Source of the DNA: Dechloromonas sp. ZY10
Lineage (GTDB): Bacteria; Pseudomonadota; Gammaproteobacteria; Burkholderiales; Rhodocyclaceae
Assembly (NCBI RefSeq): GCF_041378895.1
Contig: NZ_CP144212.1
Location: forward strand, 1,473,501 to 1,537,500
Length of the DNA: 64,000 nt
Direction: 5' to 3'
The notes below the pieces were generated by a model, which did no database searches, was not told where the DNA came from, and saw only the letters and a program-made list of their open reading frames with translations. The translations under genes and the position numbers were made by a program. Shown here in pieces: positions 63,101 through 64,000 of the stretch (the first letter of the stretch is position 1; each line of letters begins with the position of its first letter).

Positions 63101-64000
63101 CTAGTGCAGCAGGGTCGGAGTGGCGTGGCTGGCGGCTTCTTCCGGCATCTGCGCATGCACCAGTTCGCCTTCGGCGTTGGGGAACATCGGGGCGCCGCAG
63201 TCGTCGCAGAATTCCATCGGGAAGCGATGGTCGAGGAAAATCACGTCCTTGACCCCGGCTTCGCGCAGGCGGGTTTCGATTTCGCCGACGGTATCGCTAT
63301 TTTCATCGTCGTTGCCGAGCAGCGGCCAGACGATGCCGTGGTACACCTCTTCACCGTTTTGCGGTCCGAGCCCGACGCGGTATTCCTCCAGGCGACGGTC
63401 GTAGCAGGGGCCGATCACCGCCCGCAATTGTTCCGGCTCAAGGTTCAGCGTGGTCTGCAGGAAAGCCACCGAAGCTTGCAGCGAATAGGGGCGCGACTGG
63501 CGGTCAGCATCGCGGCAGGCAGCGTGATAGGCATTCGGCAATTGCAGTTGCCAGGCGCAACCGGTCAGCAGCGATTCAAGATTGGCACCGCCCTGGCGCT
63601 GCCATTCCTTGAGCGCGGCATCCTTGTTGCCGTCGTTCTCGTTCCAGCGGAACAGCGGCGAGCCAGCGGGCAGCGCAATGGCGCCGATCAGGTAGCGGGC
63701 GTCGGAGAGGAAACGGTTGGTTTCGGCCATGCCGCTGCTATCGATTGCCAGATGCTGGCCGGCCAGCGCGGCGGTAGCGAGTTCCTGGGTAAGTTGGCGG
63801 GTGTCGCAATAGCTGCGCGGCAACTGGTCGGGGCTGAACAGGTAGTTGGCCAGCGCGATCCGCGCCTGACCGGCAAAGACATGCGCTCCGAGTTGTACGC
63901 TCAAGGCCTGCAGCAGCGCGGTCGGCAGGTTGCCCGAAGCAATCGAGAAGCGCGACCAGGCGAGCAACGGTGCGGCAAAGAGCAGGATATCGAAGGGCTG
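63101..64000 (-). CDS. DUF2863 family protein, 5' end outside the window
   Basis: At least 299 residues are visible; the frame stays open to the window end, so the start is missing. The C-terminal FCDDCGAPMFPNAEGELVHA with two cysteines is a small zinc-ribbon-like element typical of the betaproteobacterial DUF2863 proteins. Upstream there is SLLTGCAWQLQLPNAYHAACR. No signal or function is known. It is 6 nt before bioA. Confidence 0.8.
   Translation of the reverse strand, partial: QPFDILLFAAPLLAWSRFSIASGNLPTALLQALSVQLGAHVFAGQARIALANYLFSPDQLPRSYCDTRQLTQELATAALAGQHLAIDSSGMAETNRFLSDARYLIGAIALPAGSPLFRWNENDGNKDAALKEWQRQGGANLESLLTGCAWQLQLPNAYHAACRDADRQSRPYSLQASVAFLQTTLNLEPEQLRAVIGPCYDRRLEEYRVGLGPQNGEEVYHGIVWPLLGNDDENSDTVGEIETRLREAGVKDVIFLDHRFPMEFCDDCGAPMFPNAEGELVHAQMPEEAASHATPTLLH

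Overview
The window looks like a chromosomal segment of a GC-rich betaproteobacterium of the Rhodocyclales (Dechloromonas/Azonexus-like). The grounds are the gene order (uvrB, rne/rluC, the rpmF-plsX-fab cluster, ygfX/nadB, rpoE-rseC-mucD, lepA-lepB-rnc-era-recO-pdxJ-acpS-nagZ) and the protein sequences. This is inference from synteny; there is no rRNA or tRNA gene in the window to confirm it.

Layout. (1) 1-29.2 kb is a conserved housekeeping block: DNA repair (uvrB), RNA processing (rne, rluC, rnc), the fatty-acid operon (yceD-like, rpmF, plsX, fabH, fabD, fabG, acpP, fabF), NAD synthesis (nadB), envelope stress (rpoE, rseC, mucD/degP) and the lepA-to-nagZ operon. Genes are packed with 1-22 nt overlaps and separated by clear intrinsic terminators. 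(2) 29.2-42.6 kb is accessory. It holds a DUF5610 protein, a ParB-like protein without a ParA partner, a YitT-type membrane protein, and a three-gene minus-strand operon (32543-39774). That operon encodes a nitrilase-fold protein, a small winged-helix-like protein and a 1733-residue protein with a ParA-like KGGVGR ATPase, a PD-(D/E)XK nuclease, a NACHT NTPase, pentapeptide repeats and exactly 14 WD40 repeats. I read this operon as a candidate, apparently undescribed antiphage or conflict system. Three copies of a ~238-nt intergenic repeat carrying inverted DnaA-box-like sites, and many copies of a short palindrome centred on ACGGTCGACCGT, lie around it. (3) 42.6-51 kb mixes def, pldA, a YgjP-like peptidase, a lipoprotein, a visibly AT-richer orphan gene with a nuclease-like motif (45678-47375), queF with a repeat-derived insertion, and small hypothetical genes. 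(4) 51-64 kb holds an azlCD amino-acid exporter with a divergent MocR-type regulator, several signalling genes (FHA-GGDEF, 7TM histidine kinase plus response regulator, degenerate receiver protein, membrane GGDEF), bioA and the start-truncated DUF2863 gene.

Many gene starts were moved from the longest open frame to a start with a ribosome-binding site or matching the family N-terminus; the reasons are in each entry. No tRNA, rRNA, CRISPR array, insertion sequence or phage gene was recognised.
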